64,000 nt of DNA from Streptomyces sp. NBC_00224 (GCF_041435195.1 NZ_CP108106.1:5433501-5497500), one strand, 5' to 3'; counted from the stretch's first letter, positions 24,017 through 32,265 are shown. Translations and numbers: made by a program. The notes: generated by a model not told the origin, from the sequence alone.

Positions 24017-26162
24017 AGCCCGCGGCCCGCACCGGCGGAGCTCCGGCCGACCCCAGCGCCCACACCCAGGGCGCCCCGTCCACACCGAGCCCGACGGCGA
24101 CCGGCCCGCGCGCGGTGAGGTGCAGGGTCGGGGCGTCGACGGGGACCACGCCCTGCGTACGGGTGTGCCGCTCGCCCCCGACGAGGGCCTGCACCCGCCC
24201 CTTGACGTCCTTGCCGAGCACGACGAGCCCGTCCTTGGGCGACAGGAGCGCGCCGACGGGCCCGTACCCGGCGAAGTCGTGGGGCGGGGGAGTGCGGCCG
24301 GTCCCATCGGCGCGTACGGAGACGAGCCGCGGGTCGGCCGGAGCGAGCCCCTTGCCCTTGGTCTTCCGCGGATCGGTGAGCGTCCGGTAGAGCAGTTGCA
24401 CGCCACCCTCCGGCAGGCCCACGGCGGTGGGGGCGTCGACGGCGAGCGGCAGCCGGGGCCCGCGCGCGACGTACGCGAGGGGCTCGCCGGGCGCGTCCTG
24501 CGTCCAGTGGTGGACGAAGTCGTACCCCGGCGCGAAGACGTGCACGCGGCCCTGGGCGTCCACGGTCGCGCCGAGCCCGTCCTGCACGGTTTCCCCACCG
24601 AGCGCGCGCCAGGCCCCCCAGGAGCCGTCCGCCTCCCGCACGCGCGTACTGACCCCCTTGTCGGCATTGCGTACGAACAGATGGACGCGGCCGTCGGGGG
24701 CGGTGACGGCGACGGGCGAGCCGATCCTGCGCCCCCGGTCGTCACCGGCCTCCGGGTTCCCGAGCCCCCGCCAGGCCCGGAAGGGCCCGCCGGGGGAGCC
24801 CTGCTCCAGGAGGACGACCTCCCTCGTGTTGGCGCCGGCGCGCCCGGCTATCGCGGCGAACCGCACCCCGAAGAGCAGCTGCCGCCCGTCCCTGAGCGCG
24901 GCCCCGCCGAGCACCGGCGCGAGCGGCCCGCCGCCGAGGTCGTCCGCCGCCCCGAACCGCCCGCTGCCGGGCGCGGTCTCCCGCCACCGCACGGCGCGCA
25001 GCCCCAGCACCCCGTACGCGGCGAGCCGCCCGTCGGGCTCGTTGCCGACGACCGGCCGGGGCCCGGGGAAGCGGTAGTGGGTGGAGCGCACCCACCCCTT
25101 CCAGTTGGTCAGCGGCCGCTTCCCGCCGACGTTGTAGTCCCCGCAGCCGCCGGGGTTGCCGCACCGCCAGTCGGGGGCGCCGCCGTAGGGCTTGAGGTGG
25201 GAGGCCTTCTCGGCGAGGACGGCGGGAGGGAGGTTCTTGGGCCAGTGCCGGTTGTAGTAGGCGCGATAGGAGGTGACGGCGAACCCGGGCACGCCCCTCT
25301 TGTCGCGGGTGGCCTGGGCGACATACCGAACCATCCCCGCCCAGGCGAAGGAGGCGGCGGCGGTGTGGTCGGCGTGGTCGGCGTACCCCGGCTGCTCGCT
25401 GTCGTGCTGGCGGGCCTTCTCGGTGCTGTGCTGGAGATCGGGGTCGGGGTCGAGGGTCTGGACGAGGGTCGGCGCGTACGTGTCGAGCAGCCCGGCGACG
25501 ACCTCGACGAGTTCGTCGTACGTGTACGGGGCGGCCGCACGCAGGGGCGACCCCTCGGCGATCACGACGGGCAGCGACAGCGCCCGGTCCTCCCAGAGGC
25601 TGGGCAGCCCCATGCGCCCGCCGCGCAGGGTGTGCATGGCGGTGTTGAGGAACACCAGCTCGGCGTGGCGCCCGTTGTGGACGAGCGTGTTGACCTCGGC
25701 GCGGTGCCCGCCGCGCAGGTCGAGGACGGACTTCTGCCAGGGGGTGAACACCGGCAGCCCGAGGAGCGAGGCGTAGGCCTGCCGGAGCCCCTGGTGCCGG
25801 GCGGAGGAGTAGGCGGCCTTGTTGTAGATCCGATCGGAGGGATCGCTGACGACCCGGTTGTCCCCGTTGGCCTCCCCACCGGTGAGATACACGCTGACGA
25901 TCTTGGCGCCGCCGTCCAGGGCGTGCTGGGTGTCGGGGTTCATGAAGTACAGGTCGTCATCGGGGTGCGCCACGATCTGCAACAGCACGGCCCGCCGCCC
26001 GGCGGACACGGGCTGGCCCGGGGCGGCGGTGGGGTTGTCGCTGCGGTGCCGCTGGCTGCTGGGGACGGAGCACGACCCGACGGCTGCGGCAAGCCCGACG
26101 GCGGCCGAGGCGCCGAGCACGGCGCGTCTGCTGGGACGCCGATACCTGCTTGCTCCGAACAC
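24015..26162 (-). CDS. Secreted PIG-L family deacetylase with C-terminal propeller-like domain
   Basis: 715 residues from the GTG at 26162. The N-terminus has a twin-arginine-like signal (SRRAVLG at about 11-17, hydrophobic core, then VGSC at 28-31), suggesting Tat export, possibly as a lipoprotein. Residues about 55-330 form a PIG-L/LmbE N-acetylglucosaminyl deacetylase domain with the metal-binding AHPDDD (65-70) and a later HADHT segment. From about 350 onward, repeated DGRVHLF, GRVHVFAP and GVQLLY strands look like a lectin-type beta-propeller, probably for carbohydrate binding. It likely removes acetyl groups from an extracellular amino-sugar polymer or glycolipid. It is convergent with tuf. 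Confidence 0.85.
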   Translation of the reverse strand: MFGASRYRRPSRRAVLGASAAVGLAAAVGSCSVPSSQRHRSDNPTAAPGQPVSAGRRAVLLQIVAHPDDDLYFMNPDTQHALDGGAKIVSVYLTGGEANGDNRVVSDPSDRIYNKAAYSSARHQGLRQAYASLLGLPVFTPWQKSVLDLRGGHRAEVNTLVHNGRHAELVFLNTAMHTLRGGRMGLPSLWEDRALSLPVVIAEGSPLRAAAPYTYDELVEVVAGLLDTYAPTLVQTLDPDPDLQHSTEKARQHDSEQPGYADHADHTAAASFAWAGMVRYVAQATRDKRGVPGFAVTSYRAYYNRHWPKNLPPAVLAEKASHLKPYGGAPDWRCGNPGGCGDYNVGGKRPLTNWKGWVRSTHYRFPGPRPVVGNEPDGRLAAYGVLGLRAVRWRETAPGSGRFGAADDLGGGPLAPVLGGAALRDGRQLLFGVRFAAIAGRAGANTREVVLLEQGSPGGPFRAWRGLGNPEAGDDRGRRIGSPVAVTAPDGRVHLFVRNADKGVSTRVREADGSWGAWRALGGETVQDGLGATVDAQGRVHVFAPGYDFVHHWTQDAPGEPLAYVARGPRLPLAVDAPTAVGLPEGGVQLLYRTLTDPRKTKGKGLAPADPRLVSVRADGTGRTPPPHDFAGYGPVGALLSPKDGLVVLGKDVKGRVQALVGGERHTRTQGVVPVDAPTLHLTARGPVAVGLGVDGAPWVWALGSAGAPPVRAAG

Positions 26163-26383
26163 GTACGTTCCCCGTCCCCGTCCGCTGATTCCACTGTTTC
26201 GGATCGCTTTTCTTGGTCGCCGGACTAGACGAGGAGAGGGGGGTGCTGGTTGCTCGGGGGAATTCGATTGGCGGGTGATTTACGGGGTGGTCGGAATTGG
26301 TTTGATTGGAGTTTTCTTTGTGGATGCTTTCTATTTGCCGGGCGGGGGCTTGGTGGGGCCCAGGCGGTGAGGACGGCCCGTCG

Positions 26384-26974
26384 CTACGCGTAGCGGGGCA
26401 GGCCGTCCGTCGGGATCGTCCAGTCGGCGATCGTCACGTCCTCGCCGTACACGAAGTCCTTGCGGGTGGCGTAGCGGGGCCCGTCGGGGGTGGGGTGGAT
26501 GTCGGTGAGGACGGCGCCCGTGCCGGTGCGCGGGTCGAAGATCGCGTAGACCGGGATCCCGAGCAGGGGGTAGTCCTTGACCTTGCCCACCCAGTCGTTG
26601 TCCGGGTTGGAGCGGGAGACGACTTCGATGGCGGCGATGAGGGTGCGGGGGTCGAAGGAGTCCTGGCCTTCCATATCGGCAAGGGCGATCATGATGATGT
26701 CGGGGAGCCGCAGGATGCTCTCTGGCTCGTCCTCCACATCGGGCGCCCCTGTGTGGGCCACCAGTTCCTCCGGCATGACCTTCTCAAGCCGTTTCCGCAG
26801 GTGCAGAGCGGTCAGCTCATGAGGTCGACTCGGGGACATCATGTCGTGGACGATCCCTTCCTTGGTGATTTCGAACTTGCCGGGAATGGTGTCGTCCATC
26901 GACTGAAGGAATTCCCGCATGGCCCGGTACAGGGGAGAGGCGTCCTGCTGTGCGTCGTCAGCGGCGATGCTCAT
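26384..26974 (-). CDS. Uma2 family (DUF820) putative endonuclease
   Basis: 196 residues from the ATG at 26974, preceded on its strand by GAGGAG. A 16-residue longer start at 27022 is less likely. It has the PD-(D/E)XK-like fold of the Uma2/DUF820 family, with the core LRLPDIIMIAL (catalytic Asp) and IAAIEVVSRSNPDND (ExE/V.S), then KVKDYPLLGIPVYAIFDP. These proteins are abundant in streptomycetes and cyanobacteria and their substrate is mostly unknown. The roughly 220 nt upstream of the deacetylase start (26163-26383) hold no gene and are locally lower in GC. Confidence 0.85.
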   Translation of the reverse strand: MSIAADDAQQDASPLYRAMREFLQSMDDTIPGKFEITKEGIVHDMMSPSRPHELTALHLRKRLEKVMPEELVAHTGAPDVEDEPESILRLPDIIMIALADMEGQDSFDPRTLIAAIEVVSRSNPDNDWVGKVKDYPLLGIPVYAIFDPRTGTGAVLTDIHPTPDGPRYATRKDFVYGEDVTIADWTIPTDGLPRYA

Positions 26975-27023
26975 GGCGTGCGCTCCTCGTCTGTGCCCGG
27001 AGGCAAGGGTCGTCACGTTCATG

Positions 27024-27905
27024 CTAGGCGGCCTCCAAGGCGGCGGTTCGGCAGTCGCGGCAGCGGCCGGGGCCGGTGTCGCGGAAGGCCCGGTCGCAGT
27101 CCTCGCACGTCTGGAGGGGGTCCGGACGTGCGATTGCCCGGGGTGCGGGGAGGGGTGGCGGCAGCAGTGTGGTCAGGCGGTGCGCGAGCAGGGCGGTCGG
27201 GTGGCGCAGGGGCTCCGGGAGGTTCGCCGTGAGGGTGCGGCGTACGGCGTCGGGCGCGGCCCCGCGTTCCAGCCAGGCCGCGACGTCGGGCGCGAGGCGG
27301 TGGACGTCCCGCTCGGAGAGCAGGAGGCGGGGGTCGTGGCGGCGGAGGTCTGCCAGCAAGTCGGCTGCTGGGTGCGGGAGTTGAGGCGCATGGGTGCCGG
27401 GCAGGCTGGCCGGTGGGGCTGGGGTCGGGCGTACGTCTGCCGGTGTGGTGGCGCGGGCCGGAGCCTTCGAGACCTCCGGGGCGGGAGGCGTGGCGGCTTC
27501 CGCTCGGGCTCCCGGCTGGTTGTACGACACCGTCCGCGTCACGACCCGCCCGCTGGGCAGCCGTTCGCGGGTCCGCTCCAGGTACCCGTACGCCTCTAAC
27601 TCCCGCAGAGCCGCCGCGATGCGCGTCTCGCCCTCCGGGAAGCGGTCCGCCAGCGTCTTGATGCTGATGCGGGCGCCTGCGGGCAGCGACTGGATGTGGA
27701 CGGCGAGGCCGATCGCGACGAGGGAGAGCCCGCGGTGCTGGGCGAGGTGGTTGCCGACGACGGTGTAGCGGCTGGTGTGCCGGGTGTTGACGTGGATGAC
27801 ACCTGAACGAGGGGTGCCGCCGGGAACGGGGGACGTGGCGCGCGAGGGCGCGCTAAGGTGCTGAAGAGCCATCGGGAAGGGTTTGTCTTCCTTGGTGGTA
27901 GCCAC
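27024..27905 (-). CDS. Winged-helix DNA-binding protein with C-terminal zinc ribbon
   Basis: 293 residues from the GTG at 27905; an ATG at 27872 is an equally plausible start (282 residues), because the start region is tandemly duplicated. Residues about 45-125 form a winged helix (LSLVAIGLAVHIQSLPAGARISIKTLADRF, then RIAAALRELEAYGYLER), as in replication-initiator-like or MarR-like HTH proteins common in streptomycetes. A Pro/Ala-rich linker follows. The C-terminus holds CEDC and CRDC pairs, a likely zinc ribbon. It is probably a transcriptional regulator; target unknown. Confidence 0.8.
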   Translation of the reverse strand: MATTKEDKPFPMALQHLSAPSRATSPVPGGTPRSGVIHVNTRHTSRYTVVGNHLAQHRGLSLVAIGLAVHIQSLPAGARISIKTLADRFPEGETRIAAALRELEAYGYLERTRERLPSGRVVTRTVSYNQPGARAEAATPPAPEVSKAPARATTPADVRPTPAPPASLPGTHAPQLPHPAADLLADLRRHDPRLLLSERDVHRLAPDVAAWLERGAAPDAVRRTLTANLPEPLRHPTALLAHRLTTLLPPPLPAPRAIARPDPLQTCEDCDRAFRDTGPGRCRDCRTAALEAA

Positions 27906-27930
27906 GGGAAGGTGCTACTTCCTTGGTGGT
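27867..27930 (-). repeat. Tandem duplication of a translation-start region
   Basis: 27867-27899 (33 nt) and 27900-27930 (31 nt) are adjacent imperfect copies. On the minus strand each contains ACCACCAAGGAAG, a CCTTCCC stretch, and a start codon (GTG in the upstream copy, ATG in the downstream copy) in the same frame. Confidence 0.75.
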
Positions 27931-28341
27931 TAGGCCCTCGATCGGGATCGCTAGTCCCGGCCGGGGGCCGACGCATGTCTGGAGTTGTTGCTCGGTCGTG
28001 GTGAGCATATGCCGCTCAACCGGCCCGAAATCCAGCCCAGTTGGCACAGATCACCCGTGTGGGTGATGGGAGGCTGGAGGGGTTGGGAAGGGTGATTTCC
28101 CTCCGGGATTGAAAGCTTTTGATGTCGCGCGGCACCGGGTTGCGGCCCGCCGGGTCGCGGTTGCCGGGGTGGCCGAGACCGCTCCCCTTTGACACCTTTC
28201 GGTCATCCTGCTCGGTGCGCGCGTTGCACAACGAAATATCTCCATGTGAATGTATGCCGCATGGGAATGTCCGGCTGCCCAGAGCGGCGCCAGCGACTGG
28301 TGGATCTGGTGGCTGCCTCACCTGGACCTCGGTCCGGCGCG
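27906..28341. other. Non-coding divergent region of 436 bases
   Basis: No credible gene. It holds the 31-nt copy of the start-region duplication, a perfect 7-bp inverted repeat ATCACCC/GGGTGAT with a 4-nt spacer (28050-28067), and a consensus TTGACA at 28189-28194 facing the toxin cassette, though without a convincing -10. An open frame from 28189 has poor third-position GC before 28342, so it was not called as coding. Confidence 0.5.
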
Positions 28342-28734
28342 ATGCCCGCCGTAGGAGTTGGCCACCGCGAATTCAGCGCACGACTTGCCGAGTTCCGGGG
28401 CGCGGCGGTGTTGGTTCCGCTGGTAGACGGACACGCGCCGTGGTCGGCGTACTGGGGCGGGGTCCGGTGGATCTGCGCGTTCTCGGACGAGGCGGCGCTG
28501 GCTCGGTTCGGGCACGCGCGGCGCGAGGCCGAGGTTGAGTGGACGTACCGCCGGATGCCCGGCGCGCGGCTGCTGGACGTGGTGGTGCCCGCGCTGGGCG
28601 TGGCCACCGGGGTGGCCCTGGACGCGGGGAGTGAGGACGGCACGCTCTTCCCGCCGGTCGCGGGGATCGTGCCGGAGCGCGTGGCGGTACTGGACGGACA
28701 GGGACGGGCGATGCGTTACGGGGGAGCGGTGTGA
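28342..28734 (+). CDS. SseB-family protein, first gene of a T7SS-style cassette
   Basis: 130 residues from the ATG at 28342; an in-frame ATG at 28261 is possible but the added codons look non-coding. FSARLAEFRGAAVLVPLV and GGVRWICAFSDEAALARF match the SseB N-terminal domain, which in streptomycetes repeatedly occurs next to WXG100-like proteins and polymorphic toxins. It is predicted cytoplasmic, perhaps a chaperone or adaptor for the secreted partner. The stop overlaps the next gene by 4 nt (GTGA), showing translational coupling. Confidence 0.78.
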   Translation: MPAVGVGHREFSARLAEFRGAAVLVPLVDGHAPWSAYWGGVRWICAFSDEAALARFGHARREAEVEWTYRRMPGARLLDVVVPALGVATGVALDAGSEDGTLFPPVAGIVPERVAVLDGQGRAMRYGGAV

Positions 28735-29399
28735 GCGACAGGGGCATCCCGAATCCGAATCCCGGGGGCGATCCCGACCTCTCCGCACCGAGGCAGGCAC
28801 TCGCGTCGATCACGGCGGGGATCAACGACTGCCTGGGTGAGTTGAAGGACATCGGCATGGTCGGGCAGGGGTCCGTGGGCCGGGGGTTCACGGCGCTTGA
28901 GGTGTCCGGCCTCGACATGGGGCACGAGGGGCTGACGAGTGAGTTCAAGACTTTCTGCGAGCGCTGGGAGTGGGGCGTCCGCGCTCTGGTCCAGGAGGGC
29001 AATCGCTTCGCGGCAGACGTGGGGCTTTCGGCGGGCATGCTTCACGAGCAGGACCAGTACCTCAGCGGCAGCCTGAAGACGCTGGTCAACTCGGTGAACG
29101 GTGACCCCAACCTGAGCGAGGAGGAGATCGCCAAGAAGGGCTGGGGCGATGTCCTGACGCAGAGCCCGACCGACAACGCGGACTACAGCGCCGACTCGTT
29201 CAAGCAGGCGCACGAAGACGTCAAGCGGACCGTCCACAACTCTGCCTACGACGTGCAGGCCGGGCTCATGGACCATCTCGCCGATTACGGGGTCATCGAC
29301 GAGCAGACGCGTGCGCAGGTCGACGAAGTGAGCCGGGAGGCCATGGACCCGGACCAGGCGGTGCTCGACCGAGCACACTGGGAGCGGGAGCGCCGCTGA
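28731..29399 (+). CDS. WXG100-like ESX/T7SS partner protein
   Basis: 222 residues from the GTG at 28731. Mostly helical. The segment FCERWEWGVRALVQEGNRFA followed by LSAGMLHEQDQYLSGSLK is typical of the two-helix WXG100-like proteins encoded just upstream of streptomycete type-VII effectors. KKGWGDVL further on is another recurring motif of this group. There is no signal peptide, as expected for T7SS substrates. It overlaps the upstream gene by 4 nt and the effector gene by 1 nt, so the three are one operon. I infer that it is co-secreted with, or targets, the effector. Confidence 0.72.
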   Translation: MSDRGIPNPNPGGDPDLSAPRQALASITAGINDCLGELKDIGMVGQGSVGRGFTALEVSGLDMGHEGLTSEFKTFCERWEWGVRALVQEGNRFAADVGLSAGMLHEQDQYLSGSLKTLVNSVNGDPNLSEEEIAKKGWGDVLTQSPTDNADYSADSFKQAHEDVKRTVHNSAYDVQAGLMDHLADYGVIDEQTRAQVDEVSREAMDPDQAVLDRAHWERERR

Positions 29400-31150
29400 T
29401 GTCGGGCATCGGGCACCTCCTCGATTCGGGGCTCGGCAAGATCGAGCACGGGGTCGGCTGGGGCAAGAAGAAGCTCGGCGAAGGCGCCGACTGGGCCGCG
29501 CACCAGACCGGCGACATGCTGGAATCTGTGGGGGCCGACGGGGTCGCGGACGCCATCGAGGACGCCGGCGACAGGATCGCCTCCGCAATGGGCGCGGCGG
29601 TGGACGAACAGCAGCTCGGCCAAACCGAGCAGCCGAACGAGCTGATCCATGGCAGAGCGTCGACGATCCGTGAGAAGGCCAAGCATCTGAACGCCTTCGA
29701 GGCGGCGTTCGAGCGAGTCGGCCAGGGCATGAAAGGCCTGGATTCCTGGCATTGGCGCGGGGAATCGGCCGACGCATTCCGTACCGAATTCTCGATGCAT
29801 CCGGTCAAGTGGCTGTACGCGGCCGAGGCTTGCGCCGGTGCTGCCCAGGCACTGGAGTCGTACGCTTCCACCGTCTCGTGGGCGCAGGGCAAGGCCCAGG
29901 AAGCCATCGAGCTCTACAAGCAGGGCAAGCACTCCTCCGAGACGGCGCGCGACGAGTTCAACGAGAAGATCGGTGCCTACAAAGCTCTGGTGAAGGCCGG
30001 AGCGAAGCTGGGTTCGCCGCCAGCCCCCTTCAATGACCCGGGTAAGGCCCAGCGCGACCGGGCACACGAGATCCTCGAAGAAGCCAGGCGCCAGCGCGAC
30101 GAGGCGGCGGATCTCGCGAAGACCGCGGTGATGGCGGCGATGGCGCATGCTCCGCAGAAGCCCCCACCGATGCAGCGGGCCGTGGCCGATGTGGTGGACC
30201 AGAATCTCGGCACGAGTGTCGAGGTTGCCCACCTGGGGGGCGGTCTCGCCAAGGGCACTGCGGACCTGATCAATTTCGTACGGGGTGTCAATCCGCTGGA
30301 TCCGTACAACGTCACGCATCCGGCCGACTACTACCGTCACTCCACCATGACGCTGGCCGGTCTGGCCTCCACGGCTGTCCATCCGGACCGGGCGGCTTCC
30401 GACATGCGGCAGGAATTCCAGCAGGATCCCGCCGACTTCACCGGTCGGATGGCCCCCAACTTCGTCCAACCCGAGGCCCTCGCTGCCGCCGGGGCACGGG
30501 CCACCTTGAAGGCCGGCGCGAAGGAGGGGCTGGAAGAGGGGGTCGCGCTGGGCTCTGCTGCCGTGCGCGCAGAAGTCCGCGCGGAAGTCCGAGCAGAGGC
30601 TCGGGAGGCGCCGGAGTGGTCTGCCGCAGAGGAGGTCTCCGGACCTCCCGCGGAACCCCACGATCCATTGGCGGCCGCCGCGGACCGGACGGTGGACGTC
30701 GCGAAGCTCCCGGATCACGTCGTATGGCGCGCCACGCGGGAACCCGTGTGGCGCTTCGACACCCGCCCTCCCGAGAGCATCTTCGACGAGGGGTTCATGC
30801 CGCGGAATCCCTCGAACACCGATCTGGAGGGCTACGTCCGCGACAACGTGGGCTCGGCCTACGTCGGCACGAGCCGCGATCCCGAATTGGGCGGGGCGCT
30901 GTACAGGTACGAAATCGATGCCCCGGGCGGAATCGATGTGAACAAAACGATCCCCGACAACACGTTCTCCGCAGAGCGGGAGGTCGCTTTTCCAGGGGGC
31001 GTCCGCGCCGATCACATCAAGGGGGTCTGGAAACTAACGCCTGATCGAAGCTGGGGGGAATACCTACCGAATCCCCATTACGAACCACCCGCTCCGGCGG
31101 TACCCCCGCCGCTTCCGAAAGACGTGCTACCACCAGGATGGACCTTGTGA
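29399..31150 (+). CDS. Putative type-VII-secreted toxin with C-terminal cholera-toxin/scabin-like ADP-ribosyltransferase domain
   Basis: 583 residues from the ATG at 29399. The N-terminal third is a helical WXG-like secretion domain with SWHWRGESADAFR (about 116-128), followed by a coiled segment (AQRDRAHEILEEARRQRDEAADL) and a linker containing VRAEVRAEVRAEAR repeats. Residues 441-545 form an R-S-E class mono-ADP-ribosyltransferase. R452-F-D454 sits in VWRFDTRPPESIFDEGFMPR, which aligns with the start of cholera toxin A1 (YRADSRPPDEI). A YVGTS motif (488-492) stands where family members have STS. YRYEIDAPGGIDVN is followed by the catalytic E526-R-E528 in AEREVAFPGG. The predicted activity is transfer of ADP-ribose from NAD to a protein or nucleic-acid target. 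There is no Sec signal. Confidence 0.8.
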   Translation: MSGIGHLLDSGLGKIEHGVGWGKKKLGEGADWAAHQTGDMLESVGADGVADAIEDAGDRIASAMGAAVDEQQLGQTEQPNELIHGRASTIREKAKHLNAFEAAFERVGQGMKGLDSWHWRGESADAFRTEFSMHPVKWLYAAEACAGAAQALESYASTVSWAQGKAQEAIELYKQGKHSSETARDEFNEKIGAYKALVKAGAKLGSPPAPFNDPGKAQRDRAHEILEEARRQRDEAADLAKTAVMAAMAHAPQKPPPMQRAVADVVDQNLGTSVEVAHLGGGLAKGTADLINFVRGVNPLDPYNVTHPADYYRHSTMTLAGLASTAVHPDRAASDMRQEFQQDPADFTGRMAPNFVQPEALAAAGARATLKAGAKEGLEEGVALGSAAVRAEVRAEVRAEAREAPEWSAAEEVSGPPAEPHDPLAAAADRTVDVAKLPDHVVWRATREPVWRFDTRPPESIFDEGFMPRNPSNTDLEGYVRDNVGSAYVGTSRDPELGGALYRYEIDAPGGIDVNKTIPDNTFSAEREVAFPGGVRADHIKGVWKLTPDRSWGEYLPNPHYEPPAPAVPPPLPKDVLPPGWTL

Positions 31151-31392
31151 CCGAGATGCTGATGGAGCACCGTGACGACGCCGTCGCGGGGGGCTTGCAG
31201 GCCGCTGAGGAGGATCTCTTCGCGGCGCCGGCGGAGGTGCGGCCGCAGCTCGCGGCCGCCGGGCGGCGGCTGTGGGTGAACGGGGCCAGGCCCGATGACA
31301 TGGTCGAGCTCTTCGACGACGCCGGGGGCGCGCCCGTGGTGTCGGTCGAGGAGCAGCGGACCGTGCACACGGCATGGCAGGCGTCACTGTGA
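31147..31392 (+). CDS. Small acidic protein, candidate immunity protein
   Basis: 81 residues from the GTG at 31147, giving a 4-nt GTGA overlap with the toxin stop; an ATG at 31138 would add three residues. It is acidic (many Asp/Glu, no Lys), probably helical, without signal or membrane segment. It matches no family I recognise. Its place directly after the toxin in a coupled operon is where immunity genes usually sit, which is the only ground for that suggestion. Confidence 0.6.
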   Translation: MTEMLMEHRDDAVAGGLQAAEEDLFAAPAEVRPQLAAAGRRLWVNGARPDDMVELFDDAGGAPVVSVEEQRTVHTAWQASL

Positions 31393-31961
31393 CGCCCGGT
31401 GGCGGACCGCCGTCGGAGCCCCTGCTCACCGACGCGCTACTGGCGCAGGCCCGGCGAGCCCCCGGGACCTGGCTCTACTCGATCGACCCCGCGTACGACC
31501 CGGCGGGCCAGGTGCCCCCATACGCGATCCTCGGGGCCTGGCCGGTGGACGCGGACGGGCGGCCGGGGCCGTTCCAGCACAATCCGAACTACCGGCCGTC
31601 CCCGGCGAGCCTCGGCCTGCCCGTGCCCACCGACGCCGTCGAGGCGGCGATGCAGCTGGCGGCTACGGGACACGGGTCGGACGGTGACGTGGTGCGCCTG
31701 CTCGCCGGGGCCACGGTGTACCTGATGTCCGATGGTCCCGGGGCCGAGCCGGGGATCACTCTGTACGCCGACGACGAGGGCCGCTTCGTTCCTGTCCTCA
31801 CGGACGCGCGGCACGCGCCCGCTACCGCGCCGGGCCTCCGTGCCGTGCCGTGCCGCGCCCTGCTCGACGCGCTCCCCGCGGACGTGGCGCTGAAGCTCAA
31901 CCCGGGGAGCCGGGTCTCGGTGCGGATCCCGTCGGAGGACGTGCGCGCTGCGGCGGGGTAG
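31389..31961 (+). CDS. Type VII secretion system-associated protein (SseB-like)
   Basis: 190 residues from the GTG at 31389 (GTGA overlap with the upstream stop); an ATG at 31374 adds five residues. GTWLYSIDPAYDPAGQVPPYAILGAWPVDADG and NPNYRPSPASLGLP are characteristic of a streptomycete family found in T7SS loci. The middle part (LAATGHGSDGDVVRLL) and the C-terminal SseB-type half are present. It closes the five-gene cassette. No ESX core ATPase or membrane component is present in the window. Confidence 0.75.
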   Translation: MTPGGGPPSEPLLTDALLAQARRAPGTWLYSIDPAYDPAGQVPPYAILGAWPVDADGRPGPFQHNPNYRPSPASLGLPVPTDAVEAAMQLAATGHGSDGDVVRLLAGATVYLMSDGPGAEPGITLYADDEGRFVPVLTDARHAPATAPGLRAVPCRALLDALPADVALKLNPGSRVSVRIPSEDVRAAAG

Positions 31962-32265
31962 CTGGGGCGGTCCCCGCCACCACTCGGGCGCACCCCGTCC
32001 CCCCGCCAGTGCGTAGCCTCCTGTGACGTGGGGTACGATCCTCGGCTCGATTGGCCAGGCCACCGCCCCGTATGGCAGACTGTCGGGGTTGCTCGGTTGA
32101 GTGCCGATGCTGCGCGCCTCCCGCCGGGAGGACCGGAAGCGAGTCCCACAGTACTCGTCGCCCCATCTGTCGCCTGCGGCAGCGCTGGGGCGGACGTACG
32201 GGAATCTTTCGGGAAGTGTCAGCGGGGCTCCGACCAGGCGTCCGGTGGGTGTTCTGCCCCCGACT

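Noticed and set aside
28189..28341. 5' extension of the SseB-like gene
   Set aside because: Third-position GC is low and there is no ribosome-binding site; the family-like sequence begins at about 28342.
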